Shown here: positions 28,580 to 37,955 of the stretch, one piece after another
Layout: each line of letters begins with the position of its first letter
Numbering within the stretch: the first letter of the stretch is position 1
Assembly: GCF_001400735.1 (NCBI RefSeq)
Contig: NZ_LJPW01000054.1
Span: 1 to 64,000, forward strand
Direction: 5' to 3'
DNA from: Pseudomonas caricapapayae
Lineage (GTDB): Bacteria > Pseudomonadota > Gammaproteobacteria > Pseudomonadales > Pseudomonadaceae
Length of the DNA stretch: 64,000 bases
The notes under the pieces: generated by a model
What the model saw: only the letters and a program-made list of their open reading frames with translations
What the model was told of the DNA's origin: nothing
Databases searched by the model: none
Position numbers and translations under genes: made by a program

Positions 28580-29644
28580 ATGCATCCGAAAAATACGTGG
28601 TACGTCGCCTGTACAGCGGATGAAGTCGCCGAAAAACCTCTGGGCCGGCAGATCTGCAACGAAAAGATGGTGTTCTATCGCGACCAGAACCAACAGGTGG
28701 TCGCGGTCGAAGACTTCTGCCCGCACCGCGGCGCACCGCTCTCGCTGGGTTATGTCGAAAACGGTCACCTGGTGTGCGGTTATCACGGGCTGGTGATGGG
28801 CGGCGACGGCAAGACCGTTTCCATGCCTGGCCAACGTGTTCGGGGCTTCCCGTGCAACCGGACGTTTCCTGCAGTCGAGCGCTACGGCTTCATCTGGGTA
28901 TGGCCAGGCGACCGGGAAAAGGCTGATCCGGCACTCATCCATCATCTGGAGTGGGCTGTCAGCGACGAATGGGCCTACGGTGGCGGTCTTTTTCATATTC
29001 AGTGCGACTACCGCCTGATGATCGACAACCTGATGGACCTTACCCACGAAACTTATGTGCATGCGTCGAGCATCGGCCAGAAGGAAATTGACGAGGCAGC
29101 TCCCGTCACGACTGTCGAAGGCGAAGAAGTCATTACCGCACGCCACATGGAAAACATCATGCCGCCGCCGTTCTGGCAAATGGCGCTGCGTGGCAACAAT
29201 CTGGCCGACGATGTGCCGGTCGACCGCTGGCAGATCTGCCGCTTTACCCCGCCCAGCCATGTGCTGATCGAAGTCGGCGTGGCCCACGCGGGCAAAGGCG
29301 GCTATCACGCGCCCCAGGAGTTCAAGGCGTCGAGCATCGTCGTCGACTTCATCACACCGGAAACCGACACTTCGATCTGGTACTTCTGGGGCATGGCGCG
29401 CAACTTCAATCCGGCTGACGAACAACTGACCGCGTCGATTCGCGAAGGTCAGGGCAAGATTTTCACCGAAGATCTGGAGATGCTTGAACGCCAGCAACAG
29501 AACCTGCTTCAGCACCCACAGCGCAATCTGCTCAAACTCAATATCGATGCCGGCGGCGTGCAGTCGCGCAAGATTCTGGAACGCCTGATCGCTGCCGAGC
29601 GGACCGGCTCGTCTGAACAGATTCCCGTGATGGCCACGAAATGA
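28580..29644 (+). CDS. vanA: Vanillate O-demethylase oxygenase subunit VanA
   Basis: Rieske non-haem iron oxygenase of 354 residues that demethylates vanillate to protocatechuate and formaldehyde, with electrons from VanB. The Rieske cluster ligands are C47, H49 (CPHR), C66 and H69 (CGYHG). The mononuclear iron site is in DNLMDLTHETYVHAS. The start at 28580 gives the family N-terminus MHPKNTWYVAC. vanB follows 73 bases later, vanR is convergent with vanB, and two VanR-type sites are in the promoter. Confidence 0.96.
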   Translation: MHPKNTWYVACTADEVAEKPLGRQICNEKMVFYRDQNQQVVAVEDFCPHRGAPLSLGYVENGHLVCGYHGLVMGGDGKTVSMPGQRVRGFPCNRTFPAVERYGFIWVWPGDREKADPALIHHLEWAVSDEWAYGGGLFHIQCDYRLMIDNLMDLTHETYVHASSIGQKEIDEAAPVTTVEGEEVITARHMENIMPPPFWQMALRGNNLADDVPVDRWQICRFTPPSHVLIEVGVAHAGKGGYHAPQEFKASSIVVDFITPETDTSIWYFWGMARNFNPADEQLTASIREGQGKIFTEDLEMLERQQQNLLQHPQRNLLKLNIDAGGVQSRKILERLIAAERTGSSEQIPVMATK

Positions 29645-29717
29645 CGGTCTTCTGCCAGTCCGGATGTGTTGAAAACAATCAGAAGTGACCCTTCTCGCGG
29701 TCACCCGAGGACATACC

Positions 29718-30668
29718 ATGATCGACGTGACCGTGTTATCACGTAACGACGAAGCGCTGGATATCTGCAGCTTTGAACTGGCGCGACCGGATGGCGGGCT
29801 GCTGCCGCCCTTCACGGCAGGTGCACACATTGATGTGCATCTGCCGGACGGGCTGATACGCCAGTACTCGCTGTGCAACGCGCCGAACGAGCGTCATCGC
29901 TATCTGATCGGTGTGCTCAACGATCCGGCTTCACGCGGCGGATCGCGCGGCCTGCACGAACAGATCCAGCCAGGGGCTCAGTTGCGCATCAGCGAACCGC
30001 GCAACCTGTTTCCGCTGGCCGTGACCAGCCGTCGCACACTCCTGTTCGGCGGAGGCATCGGTATCACGCCTATCCTGTGCATGGCGGAACAACTGGCGCT
30101 GGAGGGTGCCGATTTCGAACTGCACTACTGCGTTCGTTCCGTCGAGCGCGGCGCGTTTATCGAACGTCTGAAACACTCGCCATTTGCCGACCGGGTAACG
30201 CTGCACTTTGACGAGCAGCCCGACACTGCGCTGGATGCCGCTAAGCTGCTCGCCCACCCGCAGCCCGATACCCATCTGTACGTATGCGGACCGGGTGGCT
30301 TCATGCAATACATACTCGACAGCGCCCGTGCGGCTGGCTGGTCTGAAGACAATCTGCATCGCGAGTACTTTTCCGCACAGCCTGCAGATACCGGCAATGA
30401 CGGTAGCTTTTCGATCGAGATCGCCAGCACTGGCCAGGTCATTGCCATTCCAGCCAACAAGACGGTCGCTCAGGTGCTCGAAAGCCACGGCATCGATATT
30501 CCGTTGTCGTGCGAGCAAGGCGTGTGTGGTACGTGCCTGACGCGGGTCTTGAAGGGCATTCCGGATCATCGGGACCTGTTTATGACTGAAGACGAACAGG
30601 CCCTCAACGATCAGTTCACGCCCTGCTGCTCTCGCTCGAAAACCCCACTGCTGGTGCTCGACCTCTGA
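29718..30668 (+). CDS. vanB: Vanillate O-demethylase reductase subunit VanB
   Basis: 316-residue class IA phthalate-dioxygenase-type reductase. An N-terminal flavin (FMN) domain has RQYSLCNAP, the NADH domain has LLFGGGIGITPIL and HLYVCGPGGFM, and the C-terminal plant-type 2Fe-2S domain has CEQGVCGTCLTRVL plus a fourth cysteine near the end. It passes electrons from NADH to VanA. The ATG at 29718 was chosen because it begins the conserved N-terminus. Its stop abuts the vanR stop directly. Confidence 0.95.
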   Translation: MIDVTVLSRNDEALDICSFELARPDGGLLPPFTAGAHIDVHLPDGLIRQYSLCNAPNERHRYLIGVLNDPASRGGSRGLHEQIQPGAQLRISEPRNLFPLAVTSRRTLLFGGGIGITPILCMAEQLALEGADFELHYCVRSVERGAFIERLKHSPFADRVTLHFDEQPDTALDAAKLLAHPQPDTHLYVCGPGGFMQYILDSARAAGWSEDNLHREYFSAQPADTGNDGSFSIEIASTGQVIAIPANKTVAQVLESHGIDIPLSCEQGVCGTCLTRVLKGIPDHRDLFMTEDEQALNDQFTPCCSRSKTPLLVLDL

Positions 30669-31379
30669 TCAGTCCGGGCGCTGAATGACCTTCATGCGCT
30701 CGTTCACGCCAGCCCCGAAAATCTCGGCATAACGCAAGGTGGCGTTGGCGTGCTCGCGCATGATGGCCTCGGCACGAGCGCCCTGCCCGCTGATCAACGC
30801 ATCCACTACCGCATGATGCTGCATATGCGCGAAATTGAAGCGTCGGTATTCGCGAATCAGGTTGTCCCGATCCACTGCCAGCGCAGTCACCGAGGCGAAA
30901 GGCAGGTGGTCGTTACGCGCCAGTGCATCGGCAATGGCTCGGTTGCCACTGCCGGCGACAATCACTCGATGCAGGCGCATGTTCATATCGTGATAGACCT
31001 CGAGGTCATCCTCAGTGACATAGCCCTTTTCGAACAGCGCATCACCCTGCACCAGACAGGCCTCAAGCTCGTCGCGGGCGTCCTGTGTCAAACCGCGTTC
31101 GGCCATCTGCCGCGCCGCCAGCCCTTCCAGAACCCCGCGCACGTCGACCGCACCGGCGATTTCCATCGGGCTGATCGAGCGCACCTGAAAACCACGGCCG
31201 CCGAAGGGCACCAGCAGGCCTTCCTGCTCCAGCGTCCGAAACGCCATGCGCACCGGCATGCGTGATACACCGAACAGCTCGGCGGTCGGCACTTCCATCA
31301 AACGCTCGCCGGCAGCCAGCTCGCCTGACGCAATCATCTTGCGCAGCGCGACAAGAACGGTCTGCCCGGGTTTGCTCAT
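30669..31379 (-). CDS. vanR: GntR-family vanillate repressor VanR
   Basis: 236 residues, FadR subfamily. The N-terminal winged helix (LFGVSRMPVRMAFRTLEQEGLLVPFGGRGFQV) is followed by an all-helical FCD effector domain with the metal-binding acidic and histidine residues (DMNMRLHRVIV, HHAVVDAL). Convergent with vanAB and in the usual VanR position. The TGGATCCA sites in the vanA promoter are its likely targets. No such site was found upstream of vanR itself. Confidence 0.92.
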   Translation of the reverse strand: MSKPGQTVLVALRKMIASGELAAGERLMEVPTAELFGVSRMPVRMAFRTLEQEGLLVPFGGRGFQVRSISPMEIAGAVDVRGVLEGLAARQMAERGLTQDARDELEACLVQGDALFEKGYVTEDDLEVYHDMNMRLHRVIVAGSGNRAIADALARNDHLPFASVTALAVDRDNLIREYRRFNFAHMQHHAVVDALISGQGARAEAIMREHANATLRYAEIFGAGVNERMKVIQRPD

Positions 31380-31450
31380 CAGAAAGATTCCGTGGGATCA
31401 AAAGCGCATCTTACTCCACGCACGCAGGTGAGTGGCTCAAGCTCGATTGA

Positions 31451-33421
31451 TCAGAGCGGGCACGAGGCGGCATAGCCGAAGGTGCGCTGTTCATCGGGTG
31501 TTTCAATCCACACCAGCGTCTGCTCGAAGCTGATCGGCGGACTGTAGAAGTAACCCTGAACCAGCGTACATCCCAGGCTGGTCAGTGCATTCAATTCATC
31601 CTGCGTTTCGACGCCTTCGATCACGCAGCCAAGGGACATGTCCAGGCTCAGGGCGACCAGCGATTTGACGATCTTGTAACTGGCGGGATTGTTATGCACG
31701 CCGGTTACAAAACTGCGGTCTATCTTGAGCTTGGTCAGTGCCAGAGCATGCAACTGGCTGAGGCTCGAATACCCGGTGCCAAAATCATCCAGCGATATAC
31801 CGCAGCCCAGTTGCCGGAACTGCGCGATGGCCTGTTGCACCTGATTGATATCCTGCATCACCGCAGTTTCTGTGATTTCCAGATCCAGCCGCGAGGCATC
31901 GAAGCCGCTGTTTTCAATGATCTCGACAATTCTGCTGACACTTTCCCAGGTCGCGCAGTCGTGGGCAGACAGATTGAACGACAGCCTGACAGGTGCAGGC
32001 CATGACAAAGCCCTCTGCAGCGCGCGAGTCAGCAAAGGCGCGGTGAGCTTGTTGATCATGCCGATTCGCTCGGCAATCGGAATGAAATGTGCCGGCGATA
32101 CCGGACCCAGCTCCGGACTGTTCCAGCGCGCCAGCGCCTCGAAAGCCACGGTCTGACGCGTACAGCTTTCAATGATCGGCTGAAACAGCACGTGAAACTC
32201 GGTGTCGAGATTGGCACGTCGCAATGCCTGCTCAGTCACACCATCGGCATGCAACTGCTGGCGGTGACTGGCAGAGAACAGGCACGTGGTGCCCGGGTTA
32301 TGGTTTTTGCCCTGATAAAGCGCGTAATCGGCAAATTCGAACAGCTGGGTCGCATTGTCCGCAGTGGCCGGGAACGTCGCGAGGCCGAGGGTCGCGCCGA
32401 TCTGGATCGGCATGTCCGACAGCTCGAAGCTTTCGTGCATGAGGTCGCACAGGAGCTTACCGAACGCCAGCAATGCCTCGTTGCTGATGTCGCCCTTGAT
32501 AACCAGCGCGAACTCGTCACCGCCCAGCCGGGATACATGCACTGTATTGCTTGAAACACTGGTCAGGCGTTCAGCGACCAGCATCAGCAGCCTGTCCCCC
32601 GTACGATGCCCGTAAAGGTCATTGACCGGCTTGAATCCGTCCAGATCCAGCACACCCACCGCCAGCCCGCTGCGATGCGCCAGCGCCTCGTTCATGGCCG
32701 CGTCCAGCGTCTGAAAGAACTGTCGACGGTTGGGCAGCCCCGTCAGGCTGTCCTGATTGGCCAGCAGCAAGTTCTCATTGCTCAATTGTTCGGTTCTGAC
32801 CTGTACGTTCACCAGGCTGGTGAAGTCACGGTACTGATATTGCAGAATGACCAGCATGCCAATTGACACCAGCACGATGTTTGCTGCCGTGGCAATAAAC
32901 GTGATGTTGTGTGTCGAGGCGAAGAACACAACGAACGCAGTGTTGACCACCACTGCCGTGGTCAACGCTGCAGGTTGCAAGTGCATCATGCAGAAGATGC
33001 AGACAATCACGGTGATGCCCATGAAAAACGCCACATGCGCCTGGGCATAGGCATTGCCATAGGGATAAAGCGACAGTGACCACGCGGCGAAACCGGCAGC
33101 GATCAAACCTGCCAGAGCATTGGTGCCGCGTAACGTCGCCAGAATGGTTGCCGGGGCCGGTGGCGGGCGGTTTACCGTGAGCAGCCACTTGCGCGCGCGA
33201 ATGGCGCAGATAGTCGTCAGCAGCGCCGGAACCAGCAGCGTCAGCCACATCGGCGCGGTGCTCCAATGGGTGAACGCCAACGCCCAGGTGTTGACCAGCA
33301 GCACAAAGTACATCAACGGCAGTTGTCGGGACAACGCAACGTATTGGGCCTGCAATAGCCTGGGATTATCAGCGGGCACAGACATCAGGGTGCGTAAGGC
33401 ACCCACTAGTTTTTTCAGCAT
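31451..33421 (-). CDS. Membrane-anchored GGDEF-EAL cyclic-di-GMP protein
   Basis: 656 residues. The N-terminal 200 residues contain about six hydrophobic helices forming a membrane sensor. A GGDEF domain follows with an intact signature at 300-304 (RLGGDEFAL), and then an EAL domain with E428-A-L (FEALARWNSP) and ETAVMQD, DDFGTGYSSL and KIDRSFV motifs. Both catalytic signatures look intact, so it may make or degrade c-di-GMP. Motility and biofilm control is the usual role. It is transcribed alone, and a 12-bp perfect hairpin lies in its 5' region. Confidence 0.93.
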   Translation of the reverse strand: MLKKLVGALRTLMSVPADNPRLLQAQYVALSRQLPLMYFVLLVNTWALAFTHWSTAPMWLTLLVPALLTTICAIRARKWLLTVNRPPPAPATILATLRGTNALAGLIAAGFAAWSLSLYPYGNAYAQAHVAFFMGITVIVCIFCMMHLQPAALTTAVVVNTAFVVFFASTHNITFIATAANIVLVSIGMLVILQYQYRDFTSLVNVQVRTEQLSNENLLLANQDSLTGLPNRRQFFQTLDAAMNEALAHRSGLAVGVLDLDGFKPVNDLYGHRTGDRLLMLVAERLTSVSSNTVHVSRLGGDEFALVIKGDISNEALLAFGKLLCDLMHESFELSDMPIQIGATLGLATFPATADNATQLFEFADYALYQGKNHNPGTTCLFSASHRQQLHADGVTEQALRRANLDTEFHVLFQPIIESCTRQTVAFEALARWNSPELGPVSPAHFIPIAERIGMINKLTAPLLTRALQRALSWPAPVRLSFNLSAHDCATWESVSRIVEIIENSGFDASRLDLEITETAVMQDINQVQQAIAQFRQLGCGISLDDFGTGYSSLSQLHALALTKLKIDRSFVTGVHNNPASYKIVKSLVALSLDMSLGCVIEGVETQDELNALTSLGCTLVQGYFYSPPISFEQTLVWIETPDEQRTFGYAASCPL

Positions 33422-33453
33422 CGCAAGGCTTCTCTGTCACTACAGTCAAAGCA

Positions 33454-33487
33454 CACGTGGCTTGCTGCTCATCATGCAAGCCACGTG
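33454..33487. promoter_or_regulatory. Perfect 12-bp inverted repeat between divergent genes
   Basis: CACGTGGCTTGC and GCAAGCCACGTG are exact complements with a 10-base spacer, 33 bases upstream of the GGDEF-EAL start and about 180 bases upstream of the nucleoside hydrolase start. Because both genes point away, a simple terminator role is unlikely unless it is left over from a lost gene. An operator or RNA leader hairpin is more likely. Confidence 0.7.
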
Positions 33488-33665
33488 ATAATCGGCTCGC
33501 TTGTCATGCTCTCGGCGGGTGTGGTTAATTCTTTACGGTAAAACCGGGCCGCGTATCGGTTTAATTGAAATAAACAGGCGATACACTGTTCGGTCGTGTG
33601 ACCGGGCATATCAACGGCGCCTGCAACCTCTTTTCCATCACCCCCTATGGGCAGGGAGCATTACC

Positions 33666-34658
33666 ATGAGCAGGAAAGTCATTATCGATACGGACATGGG
33701 CTGGGACGACGTACTGTCCATCGCCTACCTGATGAAAAGACCGGACATCGACATCGTCGGTATTACCGTCACTGGATGCGGCGAAACGGATCTGGGCTGG
33801 GGCGTGATCATCGCGCAGCATTTGCTGGGCATTGGCAATCGACTCGGTACCGTCGTTGCAAGAGGCACCGCTCAGCCACTCGAATACGACAACCGGTTTC
33901 CACAACCATTCAAAAACGATATGAATGACATCATGGGTCTTCTGGGAAGCCTTAATCCTGCTGCGTTACCGGAGGTGTCGAACCTTACTGCGTGGGACTA
34001 CCTGTATCAGACGGTAAAAAACAGCCAGGATACAATCACTGTTCTATCGCTCGGCGGCTTTACCAACATCGCGAAGATGCTCTCGCTGAGCAACCAGCCT
34101 GCAGACGTGCAGATGATCGACAGGATTGTCGCCATGGCCGGTGCCGTCTATGTTGACGGCAATGTCGCCGCATTGAACGACGCTCAGAAGGCGTGGGATC
34201 AGGGTGAGTCCTACAGCAGTAACCACTCTGCCGAATGGAATGTGTTTGTAGACCCCGTCGCAGCCAATAACGTTTTCCAGTCGAACCTGCCGTTGACGCT
34301 TGTGCCGCTTGACGTCTGCAACCAGGTTATCCTCGACGCCAGTTACTCGCAGCAGATTACTGCCACCGATCCAGTGGCCACGCTGGTCAGGCAGGTCCTT
34401 GAAACCAAATCGGGCACGCACGCCGAAGGTTATCCGGTACCGATATTCGATCCATTGGCGACCGTGCTGATGGCGGGCGGCATTGAAGCGACGAAAGTGG
34501 ATGAGCAGTTTCTGTCCGTCAACACCAACATCACGCCACAGGACAACCACTGCGGGCAGATACAACTGCAAGGCAGCGGTTCGCGAACCATCACCTGCGT
34601 ACTGGGAGTGTCACAGTTCGCGTTCAGCAAGCATTTCGCCGAGGTCATCAATAGCTGA
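33666..34658 (+). CDS. Inosine-uridine-preferring nucleoside hydrolase family protein
   Basis: 330 residues of the IunH family, calcium-dependent enzymes that split N-ribosides into base and ribose. The N-terminal metal site is present as DTDMGWDD (D8, D10, D14, D15); the usual text is DTDPGxDD, so the proline is replaced. SEWNVFVDPVAANNVF supplies the substrate ribose contacts and FDPLATV the last metal ligand. The start at 33666 has GGGAG upstream and gives the family N-terminus. No signal peptide. The substrate may be unusual given the altered loop. Confidence 0.87.
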   Translation: MSRKVIIDTDMGWDDVLSIAYLMKRPDIDIVGITVTGCGETDLGWGVIIAQHLLGIGNRLGTVVARGTAQPLEYDNRFPQPFKNDMNDIMGLLGSLNPAALPEVSNLTAWDYLYQTVKNSQDTITVLSLGGFTNIAKMLSLSNQPADVQMIDRIVAMAGAVYVDGNVAALNDAQKAWDQGESYSSNHSAEWNVFVDPVAANNVFQSNLPLTLVPLDVCNQVILDASYSQQITATDPVATLVRQVLETKSGTHAEGYPVPIFDPLATVLMAGGIEATKVDEQFLSVNTNITPQDNHCGQIQLQGSGSRTITCVLGVSQFAFSKHFAEVINS

Positions 34659-34745
34659 AGACGGGTGTAATGCGGAGCGCGAGGCAGAAGGCATATCTGA
34701 TAGTGTCCGCCAGGCCAGCGCTCCATTTCCAGGCGTGATTCAGGC

Positions 34746-35438
34746 TCAGTTCGCCGCGACTTGAGCCCGATCGGCCTGCATGACCAGCGCCTTGAGCGAC
34801 GCATCGAATTGTTTCAGCGCGTTCACTTGCAGCTCGCGCTGCTGATCGATCTGTGCGGCAATTTCCGGAGCGGCTTTACCCTGCACCCAGACCGAGGTCA
34901 TGTCCTTGACCACCTCACCTTCCGCCTTGCCGATGTACTGCAGATTGGTGTCGTAGAAGCGGGCCATGAAACGTGCTTCGACCTGACTATTGCGTTTGCT
35001 CACCAGACGATTGTAGGTGTCGAGCATGACCACAACATCCGGGCGCGCCTGCATCAGCGCGTCGAGGCTGTCGTAGACAGTCACCGAGGCAAACTCTTTC
35101 TGTAATGAACCCACCAGCCAGTCGGTGGCCAGTTTTGGGTCCGAACTGCTGACGAATGCGTTGCGAATACGCGAATCGAGCGCTCCGTTCTGCCCGCTTT
35201 TGAGCGCTACAGAATGGTAGTTGTTCAGGTACTGGAGATTACTGAGGGTATTTTCGCTGTACAAAACACCCACCGATTGAGTGTGTTGCAGGCTGGAGGC
35301 ACTGTCGGCCACCGGCACAAAATGGCAAGACTGAGCGGAAGACGCAGAGACCGGCGAGACGGCAGCGTTGGCCGACGCAGTGAACACAATGCTGGTGCTT
35401 AAAACGGCAGCAAGCGTCAACAGATTAAACATTCTCAT
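34746..35438 (-). CDS. Secreted or periplasmic protein of unknown function
   Basis: 230 residues with a Sec signal peptide (about 1-26, ending SANA). The mature part shows an exposed-looking segment with VVVMLDTYNRLVS and ARFMARFYDTNLQYIGKAEG, similar in style to periplasmic proteins of the TolB/lipoprotein-associated kind that bind at the envelope, but I cannot place it in a family. It is a single gene, convergent with the nucleoside hydrolase. Confidence 0.75.
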   Translation of the reverse strand: MRMFNLLTLAAVLSTSIVFTASANAAVSPVSASSAQSCHFVPVADSASSLQHTQSVGVLYSENTLSNLQYLNNYHSVALKSGQNGALDSRIRNAFVSSSDPKLATDWLVGSLQKEFASVTVYDSLDALMQARPDVVVMLDTYNRLVSKRNSQVEARFMARFYDTNLQYIGKAEGEVVKDMTSVWVQGKAAPEIAAQIDQQRELQVNALKQFDASLKALVMQADRAQVAAN

Positions 35439-35576
35439 CGCGTCGTCTCCCTTTGGAGCAGGTGGCTATGGCGCCATCCTCCTCCTTTGCCGGAAAAACA
35501 GAACTTGCCTTGCATGATGATGACTATCGACTGAATGAATGATAGTCGACGCCAGCACACAGCAAGGTTTTTCGCA

Positions 35577-36460
35577 TCAACTTTCATCAGCCCTGACAGC
35601 CGCGCGAATGGCCTCGAGCAGCATCCTGCACGCCGGATTGTTATTGTCGCCACGCCAGACCAGATGCAACTCGCTCTGCACACCCTCACCCAGATCAATG
35701 TGACGAAACACTACGTCCTTGAATACCACATTGGTCGCACAACGCGGCACCAGTGCCAGGCCCATGCCGGCGTTGACCAGTGCCAGAATAGTCAGTGACG
35801 ATCCAAGCCATTGGACATACTCCGGCGCCACTCGTGCGGAACGAAACATACCGGTCAGCAGTTCGTTGAACGGTGGGTAGGCCGAATGCGAATACATCAG
35901 AAACGGCGCGCCATCCAGATCAGCCACCGCGACTGCGTCAGCGTGAGCCAACCGATGATTGGCCGGCACCGCCAGCACGAATGGTTCGCGTCGTAGCCCG
36001 GCTGAAATAGCGGCGCTCTTACGATACCCAGGTCAATGCGCCGCGCCCTGAGCGCTTCGTGCTGCTGATAGGTGTTCATCTCAGTCAGGGAAATCTTCAC
36101 CTGTGGCTGCTTGAGCCGCGCCTCGGCGATCACCCTGGGCAGAAACTCGTATACCGCACTACCGACAAAGCTGATGGTTACCGAGCCGATATCGCCTTCG
36201 GCAAAGCGCCTGGCTGAAATAGCCGCCTGCTGCGCGCGCTCCAGCAACGTCTGCGCCTCGATGAAGAACGCCCTGCCCGCTGCCGTCAACGCCACGCTGC
36301 GGGTGCTACGCGTGAACAGCTCGACACCCAGATTGTGCTCCAGTAGCTGGATCTGCCGACTCAATGGCGGCTGAGTCATGTTGAGCCGCTCGGCGGCACG
36401 GCGGAAGTTCAGTTCCGTGGCCACCGTGGTAAAGCAACGCAGCTGGGAAAGCTCGAACAT
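35577..36460 (-). pseudogene. LysR-family regulator gene interrupted by a frameshift
   Basis: The N-terminal part from 36460 encodes a normal LysR helix-turn-helix (LNFRRAAERLNMTQPPLSRQIQLLEHNLGVELF) and the first half of the effector domain up to ...GIVRAPLFQPG near 36000. The rest of the domain (LRREPFVLAVPANHRL onward to 35577) is in another frame. One missing base in a C/G run at about 35998-36001 explains it. The two parts together give a full-length protein of about 295 residues. It is divergent from a sugar-acid transporter and was probably its regulator. A sequencing error is also possible. Confidence 0.85.
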
Positions 36461-36566
36461 TGATCCACTCCCGGTATCAATCAAGTCACTAACTGGATTG
36501 GACGGGAATAATACACCCGCGCATGATCGACTCACCCCAAAAACAACAATGAATGGGAGCCGCCCC

Positions 36567-37937
36567 TTGAATACCGTCTCTGGTACTACTGACCCCACGG
36601 CACTTGCCCGTGCGGCCTCGAAGGTGAAACGCCACGTGTTGCCGCTGTTCGTGGTGATGTTCATCGTCAATTATATCGACCGGGTCAATATCGGCTTTGT
36701 GCGCAGCCATCTTGAAACCGATCTGGGTATCGGTGCAGCAGCCTATGGGCTGGGTGCCGGATTGTTCTTTGTCGGCTATGCACTGTTCGAAGTGCCGTCC
36801 AACATGCTGCTGCAGCGTTACGGTGCCCGCGCCTGGCTGACCCGCATCATGTTTACCTGGGGCGCAGCCGCCATGGCCATGGCGTTCGTTCAGGGAGAAA
36901 CCAGTTTCTACGTGCTGCGCTTCATTCTTGGCGCGGCCGAAGCCGGTTTCTTTCCGGGCATCATCTATTACTTCACCCAGTGGCTACCCTCCAGCGATCG
37001 CGGCAAGGCGATGGCGCTGTTTCTCAGCGGATCGGCAATTGCCTCGGTGATTTCCGGGCCGGTGTCCGGTGCATTGCTCGGCATTGAGGGTCTGAGCCTG
37101 CATGGCTGGCAATGGATGTTCCTCATCGAAGGCTTCGCGTCGATCGTACTGTGCGGTTTCGTCTGGTTCTGGCTACAGTCATACCCCCACGAGGCCAGTT
37201 GGCTGAGTGAAGAAGAAAAGACCGCACTCAGCACTGCAATAGCTGAAGAACAAAGGCTGCGTGAAGCAGCACAGACCGTCAGGCCGTCGGTGTTACGCTT
37301 GCTGGCGGACCGGCAGATCCTGCTGTTCTGTTTCATTTACTTTTCGGTGGCACTGACGATCTACGGCGCTACCTTCTGGCTGCCGAGCATGATCCGCAAG
37401 ATGGGCAGCTTCAATGACTTCGAGGTCGGGCTGTTCAACTCGGTGCCGTGGATCATTTCCATTGTGGCCATGTATGGTTTTGCGGCATTGGCGGCGCGCT
37501 TCAAGCACCAACAGGCGTGGGTCGCTGTCACGCTGATCATCGCCGCCTTCGGCATGTTCATGTCCACCGTCGGCGGCCCGGTATTCGCGTTTGTAGCCAT
37601 CTGCTTCGCGGCCATCGGCTTCAAGGCCGCGTCTGCCCTATTCTGGCCGATTCCTCAGGGCTATCTGGATGCACGCATTGCCGCAGCGGTCATCGCACTG
37701 ATCAACTCCATAGGCAATCTGGGCGGCTTTGTTGCGCCCACCACGTTCGGCTTTCTGGAGCAGACCACCGGGTCGATTCAGGGTGGGCTTTACGGACTGG
37801 CGGCGACTTCATTACTGGCTGCCGTCGTGATTTTCTTTGCCCGCACCACGCCGCAGGTCGGCAGTACACCCAACGCACAGCCGATTGCGACTCACAGTGC
37901 TGCCATGCCTGGCACCCCTTCCAGCCTCAAACCCTGA
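36567..37937 (+). CDS. MFS transporter, anion:cation symporter family (sugar acid uptake)
   Basis: About 456 residues and twelve membrane helices. VNYIDRVNIGFV in helix 1 is the ACS family signature found in glucarate/galactarate transporters. The likely start is the TTG at 36567, because GGGAG lies 7 bases upstream; the next gene starts the same way (GGGAGACAGCCCC then TTG). An ATG at 36549 is an alternative without a good site. It is followed 18 bases later by glucarate dehydratase, so D-glucarate or a related aldarate is the likely substrate. The divergent regulator gene is broken. Confidence 0.9.
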   Translation: MNTVSGTTDPTALARAASKVKRHVLPLFVVMFIVNYIDRVNIGFVRSHLETDLGIGAAAYGLGAGLFFVGYALFEVPSNMLLQRYGARAWLTRIMFTWGAAAMAMAFVQGETSFYVLRFILGAAEAGFFPGIIYYFTQWLPSSDRGKAMALFLSGSAIASVISGPVSGALLGIEGLSLHGWQWMFLIEGFASIVLCGFVWFWLQSYPHEASWLSEEEKTALSTAIAEEQRLREAAQTVRPSVLRLLADRQILLFCFIYFSVALTIYGATFWLPSMIRKMGSFNDFEVGLFNSVPWIISIVAMYGFAALAARFKHQQAWVAVTLIIAAFGMFMSTVGGPVFAFVAICFAAIGFKAASALFWPIPQGYLDARIAAAVIALINSIGNLGGFVAPTTFGFLEQTTGSIQGGLYGLAATSLLAAVVIFFARTTPQVGSTPNAQPIATHSAAMPGTPSSLKP

Positions 37938-37955
37938 CCACCGGGAGACAGCCCC

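Noticed and set aside
28553..29878. 441-codon open frame on the minus strand opposite vanA
   Set aside because: Antisense to a complete vanA with intact Rieske and iron motifs; no domain was seen in the antisense frame.
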